Source: Dimorphilus gyrociliatus (lineage: Eukaryota; Annelida; Polychaeta; Dinophilidae). Taken from it: a stretch of DNA of 64,000 nucleotides. The stretch is from positions 744,001 to 808,000 of the forward strand of contig CAJFCJ010000015.1 in the NCBI GenBank assembly GCA_904063045.1, written 5' to 3'. The notes under the pieces are model-generated. The model did no database searches, had not been told where the DNA came from, and worked only from the letters and a program-made list of their open reading frames with translations. The stretch's first letter is position 1, and each line of letters starts with the position of its first letter. Made by a program: the position numbers and the translations under genes. Shown one piece after another: positions 10,815-24,947 of this stretch.

Positions 10815-12438
10815 TATAGGTTAACTTTTTCTGAGATTTTTGTGTCAAATAAATGGATGATAGAATAGGTTATTTATTTAAAAAATTAATAAAGAACCAC
10901 TTTGAATCATTAAACTTAAAATTATGCATATTAAATAATTAGAATATTCATATTAATAACTATACGGTAATGTTTATTAATGAGATAATACATTATTTTC
11001 TAATTAGACTAAACATGTGGCTAATAGATCAACCTTGAAGAAATGAGGTTATTATTTTTATCCAGATAATTATTGACTCATACCTAGCTTATCTGAGAGT
11101 AAATTTATGCAAATTTGATAAGGAATAGATTCCCTTAATTTAAGAAGATTTAAAGAATAATACTTGCATAGAACTATTAAATAAAGAATGCATACTTAAA
11201 TTTTCTTACTAATTAATTATATTAACAAATCTTGCAAAATCCTAAAGCTATTACGTAATCAATATTAAAAAAAAAGATACTATATATAGCCTTAGTGTTA
11301 CTTGTATAATAAAATAGATATATTTTCCTAATATTTGAATATAATCTAATTAATATTAGATATTTTTTAAAAATTCAAAATGTATTGTTATTCTATATCT
11401 GGCAATTGTAAGCTAATTCACTTTCAGTATTAAACAAGGACAATATCTATCAAAACTCTTTCAGGTAGCAGGAATTAATTTTATAATTAGATCTATAGAT
11501 AAGAGAAATTTGGCCTATCACGTCTACCAAATCGGCTGATGCTATTTCAACCTAGAAAACGAGGTGACCTATTCAAGTTTTATATATTTTTCATATGCAT
11601 AATTTAAAAATAGTAGATTAAATCAGTTTATATAGATTTAATGCTAATGCACTAGTAATCATCAATCAAAGATACATCGTCTAAAATCCTCTTGCAGAAC
11701 TCTAACAGATTTTTGTTACCTATAAAATTCTTTATATATATTATAGGTTACGATTTCAAAAATAGTATAACAAGTTATATATCAACAGATTACACGAAAT
11801 AAGAACAATTAATTCTCATGTTGATTTTGTCAAGGAAACTTAAAACTTGATTAAGATCTGTGATAAAGTACATTTTTGTTTATTTCTGGCCTTTGCTACC
11901 TTTGGCGTGTTAAGTCTCACTTGTTAAGGGAGTAAAATACCACCTCAATACTTTTATAATATAATAAAATATCCTTTTCCCATTAGACTTCTATAAATTA
12001 TAGCCTTAAGAAATCTTTATTGGGTAGACACTTATCACATATCTCTACTTCCACTTTTCTGATTCTTCTCAAGTGTCCATATCCCCGTCGAAGGGAGACT
12101 GTAAAAGACTATTCCTACTGTCAAATGATATATCATCTTCCCTATCTTTGAAGAGGGAATTGCCAACAAATTTCAAATTCAATACAAAAGTATCTTGAAC
12201 ATTTTGCCCGACATAAGAGCTGGATATAACTATTGTAGAGATATTGTTCAGATTCTTATGCGTCTTATCTTAACATTCATTAAAAATTTTAAGTCTTTAA
12301 TCATTCGTGTGTATTAAGCTTGTATTAAACAATTAAAATAAAATATTTTTAATATTATTCAATTCATTGATTATTCTACCTAATATATCTTTTAATTAAA
12401 TTAGAGATATTAATAAATAAATCAAAATATTTTTGTTA

Positions 12439-15400
12439 TTAAGCACATGACTTATTGGAGATGGCATTACAACCCCGATACGATCCAATAGAGTTGAGAC
12501 AATTATCTCTGTAATACTTGTAGTCGAAATATCGACGATTGGTCTTGAAATAATCAATAATATCTTTCCATAATTTGTCACAAGACAGAAGTTTTGCGTT
12601 ACCTATAAAATAGAAAATAATACTTTTAGTCTTCTAAAAAATATACTTATGTACAGTTTAGGAATGAAAAATATAGTACTAACCTACTATAATTAATCCA
12701 TATTTTGCTCTTGTTAAAGCTACGCAGGCTTGGTTTGGATCGGTAATGAAACCTAAATTTTTCTTTTTCCATCCATCACTTGCTTCACGATCAATATCAT
12801 GCTCTCCAAGAGATCGAACCGTACTAAAGATAACGTAGTCCCATTCTCCTCCCTGACTACTTGAAACCGTTCTGACATCATAATCGCAGTGTCCTTCGCT
12901 GCTTAATTCCTTTTGAATGGCGTTACATTGAGCCCTATACTGGGATAGTAGTCCGATTTTTGCACGTGGGCAAATATATCGTAGTGCACGAAAGATTTCA
13001 ATTGCAGCATGAACTTCTTCGTCATTCTTTTTTGAGTGCTCGTGCCCCTCCTCTGTAGTCACTGTAAGAGACTCTTCATCTCCTTCCAGTTGACAAAAAG
13101 CCATTTCTTCAAACTTAAACTTTTTATTTAAGTTAACCGTTTTGAGCTTTCCTTCATAAAATAATTTGGATGCTAATTTGCAAATAGTTGGTTTCATACG
13201 ATATTGATCTTCCAACATGCTGGAAGAAGTTTCTAAAACGTTAAAAATTTCAAAGAGTGATTTCCCCATCTCCAGATCTTGGGCAATTTTTGAAAAGATG
13301 GTTGCTTTTAGTTGTTTATGATCTCCAATTAGGACAACTTGCTTCGGTTTGTAAGTAGCAATTGGTAATAAAGTCTCAGGTTCAATGCACATTCCTGCTT
13401 CATCAACAATACATTGTTCCACTTTGTCTTTCAAGGATTCAATTACGCGATCATTACCACAAAGACTTGTTGTACATAAGATTATATCATATTTTTGAGT
13501 TTCTTCTATGGATGCTAAACGTAGAATTTTCTTATAACGATCAATATCCGTTTCTAAAGCCTCTTCTGGCTTCAAACGCTTAAATGTCTGATCAAACTGT
13601 AAAATTTCTCGTGAATACTTTGCTTTTTCTTGTCGAATCAAATGATGTAGAGAACAATATTTAAGTAGAGGATTGCATTTTTCCCGTTTCGTATATGCTG
13701 AACGTGGTATCGGAAAGTCTGATTGTTCGTATTGTGATCCATAAATTCGTAATATCTTCGTATCTGGTAAACACTCTTTAAACACCATGGCCACAACATC
13801 AACTGAACGATTAGATGGTCCACAATACATTACTTTTTTCTTCTTCTGGTTTAATTGTTGATGCTTGAATGCATTTATGATACTATACCAGTATGCTATA
13901 CGAACACCCGTAACGGTTTTACCCGTTCCTGGTGGTCCCCAAATTAGAGTAAATTCATTTTGCATTGCATTTATAATTTTTTCCTTTTGTATGTTATTAA
14001 CAGATCGAAAATATTGACTTGGAACGTCTGGAAAGTTATCAAATGTGTCTGCTAAATAATCCAAACTCGAGATGTCCCCGACGACTTTACTTTTAATTTG
14101 TCTCATTGCAAGTTTAGGTGCTATATGAGAATCTATATCCATTGATTTTATTTCCCTTAAGGCTTTTTTCATTCTTAAATACATGGGACTGAGTGGAATC
14201 AGTGTAAAATTCCCCTTTATTCCCGACTCGAAGATTTCAGTAGGTATATTCATATTAGAATGATGTAGTCGGAAGCGGAAGGTATCTTTTGACTTTGACT
14301 TGTTAAACTCATGGTTAATTTGTATAAGGTGTGCAACTAATATTACTTTTGATGAGAGTAGTCTATCTATACTTTTATCGTTTAAAAACTCATTTTTATC
14401 TCTTATTATAGTCCTCTCAGTTTGAAAACAAGCCAAAAATGGATTTTCATCTGCATCCTCATCTAACGTTTGTAATATTTCTCTCTGTTTCAAAAATCTT
14501 CGTTTTAGACTAAACTTAACAATAATGTTGCCTTCTTTCCGCTGCCACTTGGTCATTACATCTTGGATAATTATGTTGTCTTTAGACGAAGTTGCTTGCT
14601 GAACATATTCAATAGTTAATAGATCATTCCACGCTTGTATGTATCTGTCTAAATTTTTGTGTCCAAAATGAATATTACGTTTAATATCACGACAAAAGCA
14701 AAGAACTGGATTTTCGCAATGTTCAATACAAAAGCCCAGTTTGTTAGTTAATTTAACGACCTTTACAGATGTCTGCCAATTTTTAACATCATTCTTTCTA
14801 TCTATCTGAACTAATATTTGATCAGAAACTTGGAAATCTCTTGTAAAAGAAACGTAATGATCAACTATAAGATTATCCCTAACTTCCGATGACACTTCTG
14901 ATGACTCATCCCTAGACGCCGAGGAATTGACTTTAGAAATCCGATCAGATATCTTTACCTCTCTCTTGAAATAGTGTTCATCATTGTTTACAATACTTTG
15001 TAATATATTGTTCCATTGAGTCGAATTAATTTTAACAGCTTTTCTGTCAGATCCTAAATGTTTTGTTTGTGATGCAGATATTAATAATCTAGCTGAATTC
15101 GTCTCATTTTCAGCTATGTTATAAATTCGTTTTTTCCAAGAAACAAGCAAACGCTCCTCTCCTAATGATGGCATACAACTTGGGAAAAGTTTAGCTAAAC
15201 GAATTTGAAATTTATGATCATGATATGTTACTTCCAACATTTCTTTATTCACATCGGTTATTATCATATTGAGAAGAGATGGTCCTGATCTTAAAGCATT
15301 GGCTAACCGAATTTCAATAGCTTCTTTTTCATATTTTTTTTGCTTTTTAACTGCTTGGTTTATATTTGATATCATTTCATCAGTATTGAAGATCAATTCC

Positions 15401-18400
15401 TCTTTATTCATTAGGTGTTTTAATAGTCGATGTGCAATAATATCCGAATAACGCCGAATAGGTGATGTAAACCAAGTATAAGCCTCTGCCTGAAGAGTAA
15501 AGTGCCTAATTGATTCTTCTCTACCAGATCTTATTACAGCGTTATTTTGAATTTCATGCCATTCTTTTATAGGAACTACTAAACTGGGATGGTTTAACTC
15601 TCGGCATATTAAATTCATAGCCTTTTTCATATTGTAACCATTTACAAAACGTACAACATCTTTCCAAACATCTTCTCTTAAGATAGTACGTTTTTCAAAT
15701 TCTAAAGCATTTCGACCTGTCATGCTAACAGCTCTTTTCAAGTATAACGATGCAGAAATATCTGCTTTGTATTTTTCAAAGTATAACTCTAGTGCGGATT
15801 TATCAGGTTCATCCTGCGAACGGAAGATGGCTTGAGCTCTACTCTCTGTCATAAAATATTGGCCAACGCTTTTGTTAGTTGCAATCATAAATTCTTCAAC
15901 AAGCCAATGTGCTTCTGGATCATCAATTTTAAGATCAATGAATCTTGACGCTTCTCCCATTCTAGATCTTCTAATATCTTGCGCAATTTCCCAAAGTTTT
16001 CGAACAATAGAACTCCATTCTTTATCGTTGTTCTGACCTTCATCGTCTAAAGCTTCTTGGACTTCTTCATAGTTCAAGCGAAATTTTGATCGTATATTTT
16101 CGAATTCGACGTGTAAATGTTTGTCTTCCAAAGACCATAAAGAATTTCTCCGTTCAAAATGATGATAAATACTTACAACAGCTTTAACTTGATCTGGTAG
16201 TAGACTTAGAGTACTTACAACATTATTTGGTAACATATGAATTACATTATCGCTGCTCGGATAGTAAGATGTTATTCGCTCTCTAGCCATTTTATCAATT
16301 TCATCATCTACTTTAATGAGACTCGTAACATCGGCGATGTGAACGCCAACAATACAATGATCATCATCTATTTCTCTTAGAGAAAGACCATCATCTAAGT
16401 CAGTGGACTTTGGTGGATCAATTGTTAACACAGTAATTTGGTCATTCACTTTATCTTTTGCAATTTTCTTCTTATTTAGTTTAACGTTTTCGTGTTTTTC
16501 AATAGCATAACGTAAATTGAGTTGGTTAAAGCAATCTTGAATTGTTTTAGGTTCATCAAATGAGTCTATTACTATACCTCTAGGATAGTGGTGAAACTCG
16601 CTCCATTTTAATAGACGCACTTTGTATATGGCATTTACGTTAATAGTTCGGTTTTCACTTTCAGTTTCACTTTTCCAAATAGTAATATAATTCTTTGCGT
16701 CGGATCTAACTTTTGCTTGAAGAACGTGTACTTTAGGTATTGATTGACAGATGGGACGTAGGAGATTGCAATGGTAAATGTTTGCTCCACAATAAAGAAT
16801 TTTTCCTTCAATTTCTCGTTCTCTACGTAAAACTCCAACAACCTTCCCACACTTTTCGCCTTTATGAGCTTTTACATATTTACTTTTGCCGTTTATAACC
16901 ATTTCTTCAACAAGAACAATATCTCCTGTGAAAGCCATGCCAGCCCTAAATCTTGAATTTATAACAAAACGGGAAACCCCCATGTTTTCTAAGGGTTTTG
17001 CTTTTGCTAAATCTCTTGTTAGAATTTTTATTTCGCATTCAAAGTACTTTTCTGGTTCATATTGAAGGAGTTGTAAACATTCTTCCCTATCCTTCATGTG
17101 ATATTTTCTCTTTATATTTCGAGATGAGCAATTACTTTCAAGTATACTCTCTATGTCGTCATTTTCGTTATCTTCAGAACAGAAATCTTCCTCTTCGGCA
17201 GTAGAAGGAATATTATATTCATTAGATATATTGAAGTAAGATTCCGATTCATCCGAAGAAGGTAAATCACTTTCTTCATTATCATTTGATGATGACGTAT
17301 CGTTTTCCTTAAGCATCTGGCTTTTCTGATAGTTTCTTAATATTTCATCAGTATTTATGTCTTTGGGTCCTGTTGATATATTTGCTAATGCTCCGTAAGT
17401 TTTCAATTTGATATTACTCTCTAATTGATCAATTGAAAAATTCTCCGGTTCTATCGATTTATTTTTAATACATTCTTTTAAATATTTTATCCAAACACGC
17501 TGACAGTTCCCTTCTGAACATAGACGCTGCGCATCACCTACAATAGTAATAGATGACTTTGCTCTTGTAAGTGCAGTGTTCAGCATATTTAAATCCAAGA
17601 TGTTGCGTTTTCCGGAAAAAGTGTTTAGTATAATTGCCGTATACTCGTGACCTTGTACAGAATCAATTGACAGAACGCTAACAGATTCTAGTTCTGGATA
17701 TTTATGTATCAAAGTTTTAAGTAGAGTAAGCTGTTCAGGCTCCGTTGAAAGAACAGCAACATTAAACTTATCTAACTTTCCGTTTTTCGATTTGGGCCAT
17801 GATCTAAGCATTTTCTTTAATATGGCCACCGTTTGATCTGCTTCGGGCAGACTTGACATTTGAACTTCTTCGTTTATAGACGAAACATGACAAAATCTGT
17901 TGATAAGTTTCTTATCTTAAAATACAGAATACAACAATACATTGAAAATATTTTACCTTAATGGTTGAACTTCAGGTAGGGTCCTTACAGAATTATGACA
18001 TTTCAAATCAATATGGTAAAAGTTTTCTCCAACAAACTTGACAATTTCTTCACAACTTCTATAAACAACTGTCAAATTTACTCTAAAATCTGCCATATTA
18101 TTTCTTATATAGTCTTTATAGAGTCTATTAAGAATCGATACGTGATACCCATGTGACTTTATGTTTTCACAAATAATCGTAGGATTAATTTGAATATGAT
18201 CTCCGGCAATAACAATCTAAAAAAATTACAAACATAATCTCTGTTATCATACTGTATAAACTATTTAATAAAAATCCTACCTTAGTATTTTCATTGGCTA
18301 ATGATAAAGGTATTAAAGTCTCTGGTTCTGTACACTGAGCAACTTCATCCAGAAATATGCTAGTGAAATATTTCTTTAATTTTAGTTTTTGGCTTATGAA

Positions 18401-21400
18401 AAAACAATTTTCATAAGAAGATACAATTATTTTATGCTTTTTTATCGATTCTTCCGTTATTGTAGTTAAATTCTTTATTAGAAATAAGGTACTTAATCCT
18501 ACAAGATTTTGCTTGAAAACTTCGCAAGAACTGTTAAAAATACATTTAGTTATCAGGTGAAAAACGAGCAAAATTGAAACGAACCTTGCGTTTCTTGTTG
18601 TGATTAATATTCGAGATCTGGGATTTGTTTTAGTCAAGAGAAGCGCTGTTCGGGCTAGTGAATAGCTTTTACCAGATCCGAAAGGACCATATAATATTAA
18701 AGGAGGAGCTACAGTACTGTAAGTACTTTGACAATATCTATATACTGCCAGCTGTTCTTCTGACAAATCTTTCATTAGTTCATCATATTTCTCATCACAC
18801 TGTACCAACTCGCTTTGCTTTGGAAATATGAAATCTAGACGAAATCTCTTAAAATCTCCCAAGGACTGATTAATCATTGCAAACATTCTAAAGTCTAATT
18901 GGAATTGTACTTCCAATGATTCACAACGATTCAGCGATAACCAATAATCTGCCAAAATGAGTAAGGTAATGACATTTACATCCACTTTATCTATAGTTGC
19001 TTCGTACACAGTCAGCTGGTCAACCTCGTTAGGATTGTGAAGACGTACGCATTTTATCATTTCGCGAAAGGATAAAAGGGTTGTTAAAGCATCTTCGATA
19101 CCATCGAAACCGAGCTTTATGCTTACATACTTTCTATTCGTTATTTTTGTTGCTTTGCCTTTTACAGGTAGTTTAAATATCCTTTGTGATCTTCTCTTTC
19201 TCTCCGATGCTTCCGATTTGATGACAGTTTCCATTTGAGATGTATAATTGTTCCTATTCAAATTGTTCATTAAACCTTCCTTTAAAATATCAAAATTAAA
19301 GGATTTGGTTATTTTCTGAGGTGTATTTTCCAGTCGTTTAATACAAATAGTTCCTGGATCCCATATATTTTGCATAACTTCTCCTTTTTTTACTTTTCTT
19401 ATTGTTCCATGTTTGGCTTCAACAGTTACTTTTAGTTTTATAAGTAATGCAGGTCTTGTGTCAAAATCGAGAACCAACCACTGAAAGTTAAAGTTATACA
19501 GTTAAAAGAAACAGTTATAAAAAATAAATTGTCAGTTATATTAACTTGTTCATACACTCCAAAAATATGCGTTTCAAATATAACGCTGATATTGAAAACG
19601 TTGTGTCCATTTCCTCTTAACTCGTCTTTGGATGCCATTCGTTCCCACTTTGTTTTCAATAATCTAAATCGAGTATCATCCTTCAATAATACTGCTTTTT
19701 CAAAGGAAAATTTCGGCTGTTTCAAATTGATATTTAAATAAATTATTAATACTTTAGTTATAACAATTTTTGATGCTTTACATGATTATTTTGCATTTGA
19801 ATATTCCAAATTTTTGTTGCTTTCTCTCTTCCATCGCAGTCGATTTGTAAAGTTATTTCTTTCTCACGTTTTTCTAGCAATTCTTGTTGAGAGCCATCAT
19901 TATAGAATAAATTCACTTTATCAAGGTTTTCTATTAGCTACAATATATAAATATCAAAATATAACGTTATTTCAACGTTATTATTATTTTTAGTATGACT
20001 TATACGTACTACATCAGGTTTATTGTCGGATTCTTCATATTCTTCCGATAGTTGTTTGATGAATGAAGAATCTTTCGATAGTTTCAAGCTTTTACGCAAA
20101 TGCACTTCCATATTAATTCTGTCTTTCCATTCTGCCAATTCTTCGTTACTATGAGCTTCAGAACACAAATCAGCAAACTGACAAGTTCCAATGCTATAAA
20201 GATGGAGAAGAAATACAAGGATAAATACACAAATCATTACTTTAAATAGATTTCTTACTTTCTGCAAAGTTTAAGTTGACTTAACTGGACACCTAGAGGA
20301 GGATCACGATGAGTCCAATAAGTATTATCTACACTATCAATCAAAAGCAAATTGTGTTGAGGACTACTCTTATGATGATCCAAGTCAATTAAATTATTGA
20401 ATTTCTCATTACAACGTTTGCAGAAATACTGTGATCCAGATCCAACACTTATTCGGCTACTTTGAATAGCCATATGCAAGGTAGTAACTGTAAGAAGTGT
20501 AAGCATTTACTAATCTATTATTTTCGAATCTTCTACTAATACAAACTGTTTTTTTCATACATCCACTTCCATACAATATCTTCCTGTTGAGTAGGCTCTA
20601 TTTTCCAACTTCCATCTGAAAGAGGGCATTTTATTTCATTAAATAGAACTTAACGAAATTGTATTAAACCTTTACCTTTCTCTTTAAATGGTATACTACG
20701 AATTACATATTCACTATCCTTTAAACAAATTTGTAGACCCTCATCCCATTTATGGCATTGCTGATTCTTTTTTGGTGGTTTACAATTTCCACCACTTTTC
20801 TTTGATATTCTTCCTCCATATAAATTCCAACAAGAACCGCAAGCCCATTCTAAATTAAAGGGGCAATTTGATGGTAGGCTTGGAATAGCTTTCTTACTAG
20901 TTAATGGTTGAACTGTCTGACTATTTGACCACAGCTGCAAGAGAATATCTGAAGCCTTCCACATTTGTTTTTCCAGTTCGCTGTGAGCTCCTTTACATTT
21001 GCTTCTATCTAAGCAGTTGTCCAAATCCTGACATAGATGGTACTCGTTATCTTCAATTTGTGGTCGAGGAAATATAAAGATCCTTTCGCTCTCCTCAGAA
21101 TGCTGATAAATCGTTAAATCCTCTTTCTGAAATGGTAACCCAATTAATACGCAATTTTGTTTAATAGCTTGCTCTTACCGCTTCACAGAAGATACATTCA
21201 TCTTTCGTTTTTACTTCAATTTTACTAGGAATACTGAGATAACATTTTAAGCATACTCTTTCAAATGAACCTGGATAGTATCTTCGAAAGTAGTTAATGT
21301 TCAATTGTTTGTTCTTATTCTTCGTTTCTCGAAGTTGGCTCATAAAATTTTGTAAATCAAAACTTTTCTCGATAAATTCTGCAGTCCAAATCTTTCTTTC

Positions 21401-23264
21401 TTCTTCGTTGTGGACAAATTTACAATTCAAGCGTGAACCAATTTTACAGTTTTTTCCCTTTTTGAATTCTATACATGTCTTAAATTCTGTGAACGATTTT
21501 GGAAGAAGACTGTATACCCATTTTCGAATTTCAATGAATGATGCATTCTCATCTTCTCGATTCTTTATCAATAAAATATTTAAATCACAATCGTGTTCTT
21601 TCTCTTTTTCCATCGTTATGATAATTTCCTTTTTCTGCGATTGTGAATTTACTGATTGTTTTGAAATGCAGCAACGCCAACAAGCTAATTTAACATCATA
21701 ATTCGGTAGAGGAAATTGTATTTTTATTTTATTTATCTTCTTTTCAGTCCAATCCAATTTTTTTAGATAAGAATCTAAGAAAAAACTAACTATGAGAGTA
21801 TGATTTTAAATATAATTGTAAATAAAGTAGACCTTTCGATAGATTAGGTTCCTGTTTCGCTTCTTCCATCTTAAGTTGGCCACATTTTCGTCTAATCAAA
21901 GGTGAATAGTCAAGCATATATTCAATTTCATGTTCATCATTAACAAAAGAATCTGAGTTTGATTTTTCTGATTTCGTATGAGTAGCAGGTGCAGTTGGTT
22001 TTTCTTGGTCTTTTATGTTTCTACCACGTTTTCTTCTACTTGTTGGCTTCTTCCTTTGTTTTCTTTCGTTTTTAGGGCGCTAAATTTTTCATAGAATCAC
22101 TGTAACCCTTTCTTGTTGCTTAAAAAGTACCTACCGGCAAATGACTTTTGTTTATCCATTCATCATCAATTTCTTTAAGTTTTTCATCCCTTTCTTTTAT
22201 CTCTCTATCAATTTTTTCTTTAAGTTCCTCCAACTTTTTCTGATAATCATTTTCCTATAAATGTTAGAAGTAGTAGTTAATGTATAAATTACTATTATAG
22301 GAAAATCAGATAAGAATTACTTCTGTGTCATATTTCTCAGCCGTACTTATTTCTTCCAAAGCTTTAACATATTCCTTTAAACGATTATAAACTAATGCCC
22401 GATAGAAGCAGATTTCGATAGCGTGAAAATCCGGTACCATACATCTTACTATATATATATAATAGTAATTTAATAATCGAAACTGAATGACGCAAGTAAG
22501 AATGATTATGACTCACGGTCGCTTGTAAATCTCAGTATTTCTCGACAAGAAAAATTTTCTGAAAACTGAAAGTAGGATAAATAAATATACAGATTGCTAA
22601 GAATAATGTTTCTTACTTCATTACTGATTGAATAAATCATTTTAACGGTTTCATAGAGATTTTTCACTTTCAAGTCTTCCTCCTTTATAGCTAATTTTGT
22701 AGAGCAGAGATCTTTACATAAATCAACAGCTTTCTGTGTTACCTCTAAACAAGCAAATTGAAAGCATATACAATTGTTTGAAACTATTTCTTCAAATGCA
22801 AATTGTGCCTCTTCTAGAAGATTAATAAGTGTATCGTTACTGTCGGAAAAATGACGGAGGTTAGCAGTGCGTTCGTAATAAACCATTACATTTAAATCGT
22901 TAATTGACCCCAGCTCCTTGTCTATTATATTAAATCTAATAAATACTCTGACGAACCTATACAAGAAATATATTATATTTTTTTAATATCTAGATAAGGG
23001 TATTTTCATTGTTTCTCACCAACGAGGATCGTTGAATTTGAAATCGATAATAGACATAGTTTCTAAGAGCTTAGAAAAAACGACTTTGAGTTGTTTATGT
23101 ACAGTTAGAAGCCAGTTTTTGTATTCGTCCTCGCCCATAGTTCCAAAACCTGTTCCAGAACATTTCTGAAGAAGTTCTCTCCAAGCTATATTTGAAATCT
23201 CAACAAGCTTCCTAATTTCCTCCTCAAATTCGCGAGTTTTCTTTAGTTCACAGAGTGACACCAT
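12439..23264 (-). CDS. HELZ2: HELZ2-like protein: zinc fingers, helicase 1, RNB exoribonuclease, helicase 2
   Basis: HELZ2 is a UPF1-family RNA helicase fused to an RNase II/R domain; in vertebrates it is a nuclear receptor co-activator and interferon-induced RNA decay factor. About 17 exons join in frame, from an ATG at 23264 to a stop at 12439, giving roughly 3,200-3,300 residues (human about 2,650). Order: an N-terminal helical/TPR-like region (23264-22135); a charged linker; CCCH/C2H2-type fingers (CIEFKKGKNC...CKFVH near 21450, CLDRSKCKGAH near 21010, YFCKRCNEKF near 20430, CQFADLCSEAH near 20180). Helicase 1 has Walker A GPFGSGKS, motif II LDEVAQ and YRSC, and ends in SVQGHEY and TALTRAKS. 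The RNB domain has DPPKSTDLDD with all four acidic residues, and FTSPIRRYSD. Helicase 2 has GPPGTGKT, VDEAG, GDHKQL, QYRM, SSSQGGEWD and ALTRAKYG. One 5.2 kb exon (17896-12684) encodes the end of helicase 1 through helicase 2; the last exon is 12602-12439. All catalytic motifs look intact. Confidence 0.9.
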
Positions 23265-24807
23265 CCTGTTCGTTGCAAACTTCACGAACAAGTGATCACG
23301 CCTTATGTTAATTTATAAAAAATACATTGCGAAATTCAGTTTCGATTTTTTTCTTTCCCCAAATCGAAAATCCTGCTCAACTAACTCCGATTTACAAACA
23401 ATAAATTTTAGAAACTAAAAGAACAATATATTATTATACTATCAAACACTCTCTGACAAATATGTAATAATGTGAATAGACGAAATTATCATATTGTTTC
23501 GTTTTCTATGGCCTATTTCGTAACAGATTTAACTGAAACGAGAGGAAATCCCTCCTATTACTCATCACACTGCAAATTGATCATCCAATTCTCATGTAGT
23601 ATTCATCTTAGAGATTACGGTTAAATTATATACATATTTTAAAACTGAGTAATACAACGTGTTTCTCCAACTTACGTTTTCTCTCAATAGGTATATATTT
23701 ACATGGTTTTTTAAAAAGTAGGCAGTGGGAAACAGCACTATTTTACAGTTTTAACACCAGGTAATATTTACTATTGTTATTGTAGGGATTGTTTTTATAT
23801 TGCATAATCTAAATATTAAAGTTTGAATTTTAGTCTGATCTTTTGAACATGGATTATGTAATTCACTGATTAAAATCACAATAAGCTGTCAACAAGCTAT
23901 TTATAATAGATAATATCGAATAAATACTGGTCCTTTGATTAGATAGTAATGTATTGAGTTTTATCAATTATGATACCTTTTGTTTTTGAATAAAGGAGAC
24001 TACAATAGTGTGGATAGAGTGTATCAACTATAGGGTATTTTATAAATGTGTTAGTAGGCCTTTAAAAAAGTAGTAAAAGAATTTTCTAGGCTCAAGGTCA
24101 CTAACCTTTAAAAAGTAGGTCATTGATTGTATTTCATGTAGTCCTTTATTGGGATGTTGGATATAGTAAGAATTAATGTAGTATAGTATTCAACGTATTT
24201 TTAGTTCATTTTCTAATCCGTAATTTTTTAGTATTGCGTAGATTTTAATCGAATATGCCATCTGGCTGTTGGAATAAGGAAGAGGCCTACTTTTTATAAA
24301 GATCAATAAGATTTCTAGGCCTTTTGGACAGCGTGGAACATGCAGAGTCAGCTGACTAAGCTACGCATTTTAAGAGAGTGAAGCGACCTTTTGCTGAAAA
24401 CCTTTCGATGTCCAAGATGCAAAATATTACGCTTTATCATTAATTTGAATCGATTTTACGAAAAAGAAAGATACGTTGTGATTCAAACTAACTGTATTAA
24501 TTGACTGATAATTTATCTTATAATACTTTCCATACATCATAAATACCATATTAGTGAAAGTTGACCTGAGAAAGTTTAAGATTATCGATAGATTGGTTTT
24601 CTTATTTAGATATCTGGCTGGGAAACATTAGTGAATGTCCTTTTCAAGGGCCTTTCTCTAGTACTAAAGCCGGCACCGCCAGAAAAATCACCAGTTTGGC
24701 AACCTTAACCTTGAGCATAGTAATGACATGCAAATAATAACCTCATCGTAATCAAACCAATGGGCGACGAGATAGGTTCATTAATATTCATATCGCTGAC
24801 TGTACAG

Positions 24808-24817
24808 TATATAAAAG
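24808..24817 (+). promoter_or_regulatory. Probable TATA box of fatty acid synthase
   Basis: TATATAAAAG about 130 bp upstream of the FASN start codon. Transcription starting about 30 bp downstream would give a 5' UTR near 105 nt without needing an intron. A weaker TATA-like ATATAATAAA lies at 24871-24880. Confidence 0.5.
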
Positions 24818-24885
24818 ATTGATCTTGGCCTTCTACAACCCTGAAACTGACTAAGAGCACGTTTAGCCTTATATAATAAAACGTA

Positions 24886-24891
24886 CACGTG
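24886..24891 (+). promoter_or_regulatory. CACGTG E-box near FASN start
   Basis: Palindromic CACGTG, the core site for bHLH-zip factors (USF, Myc/Max, SREBP/ChREBP half-sites), 56 bp before the ATG. In mammals E-boxes mediate insulin and SREBP/USF control of FASN. Function here is inference from position and identity only. Confidence 0.35.
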
Positions 24892-24947
24892 TTCACGGAG
24901 ATATTTGAAATTATCTTCATAGGGAAACTTGAACTAAATCAGTGACA

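Larger units (their letters stand above)
9487..12438. other. 3 kb without a recognisable gene
   Basis: Strongly AT-rich and full of stop codons on both strands. It lies between the 5' end of the MIEAP-like gene and the 3' end of the HELZ2-like gene. It contains a TA microsatellite at 10480-10499, an ATT run near 10648-10668 and a sharply G-rich patch at 10721-10814. I see no tRNA-like cloverleaf, transposon coding remnant or long terminal repeat. Confidence 0.6.
23265..24947. other. Shared upstream region of divergent HELZ2-like and FASN genes
   Basis: About 1.7 kb of AT-rich DNA between two divergent start codons. It must contain both promoters and 5' UTRs. The FASN side has a good TATA box and an E-box (listed separately). 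No other coding potential is visible. Confidence 0.7.

Noticed and set aside
16635-16850. Short frame within the HELZ2-like region, plus similar ones on the plus strand
   Set aside because: Overlaps the large coding exon; no recognisable motif.
12679-17859. RNase R/II plus helicase sequence looked like a bacterial contaminant or a separate RNase gene
   Set aside because: It continues in frame through GT-AG introns at both ends with HELZ2-type zinc fingers and helicase 1, and has the same AT-rich composition as its neighbours.
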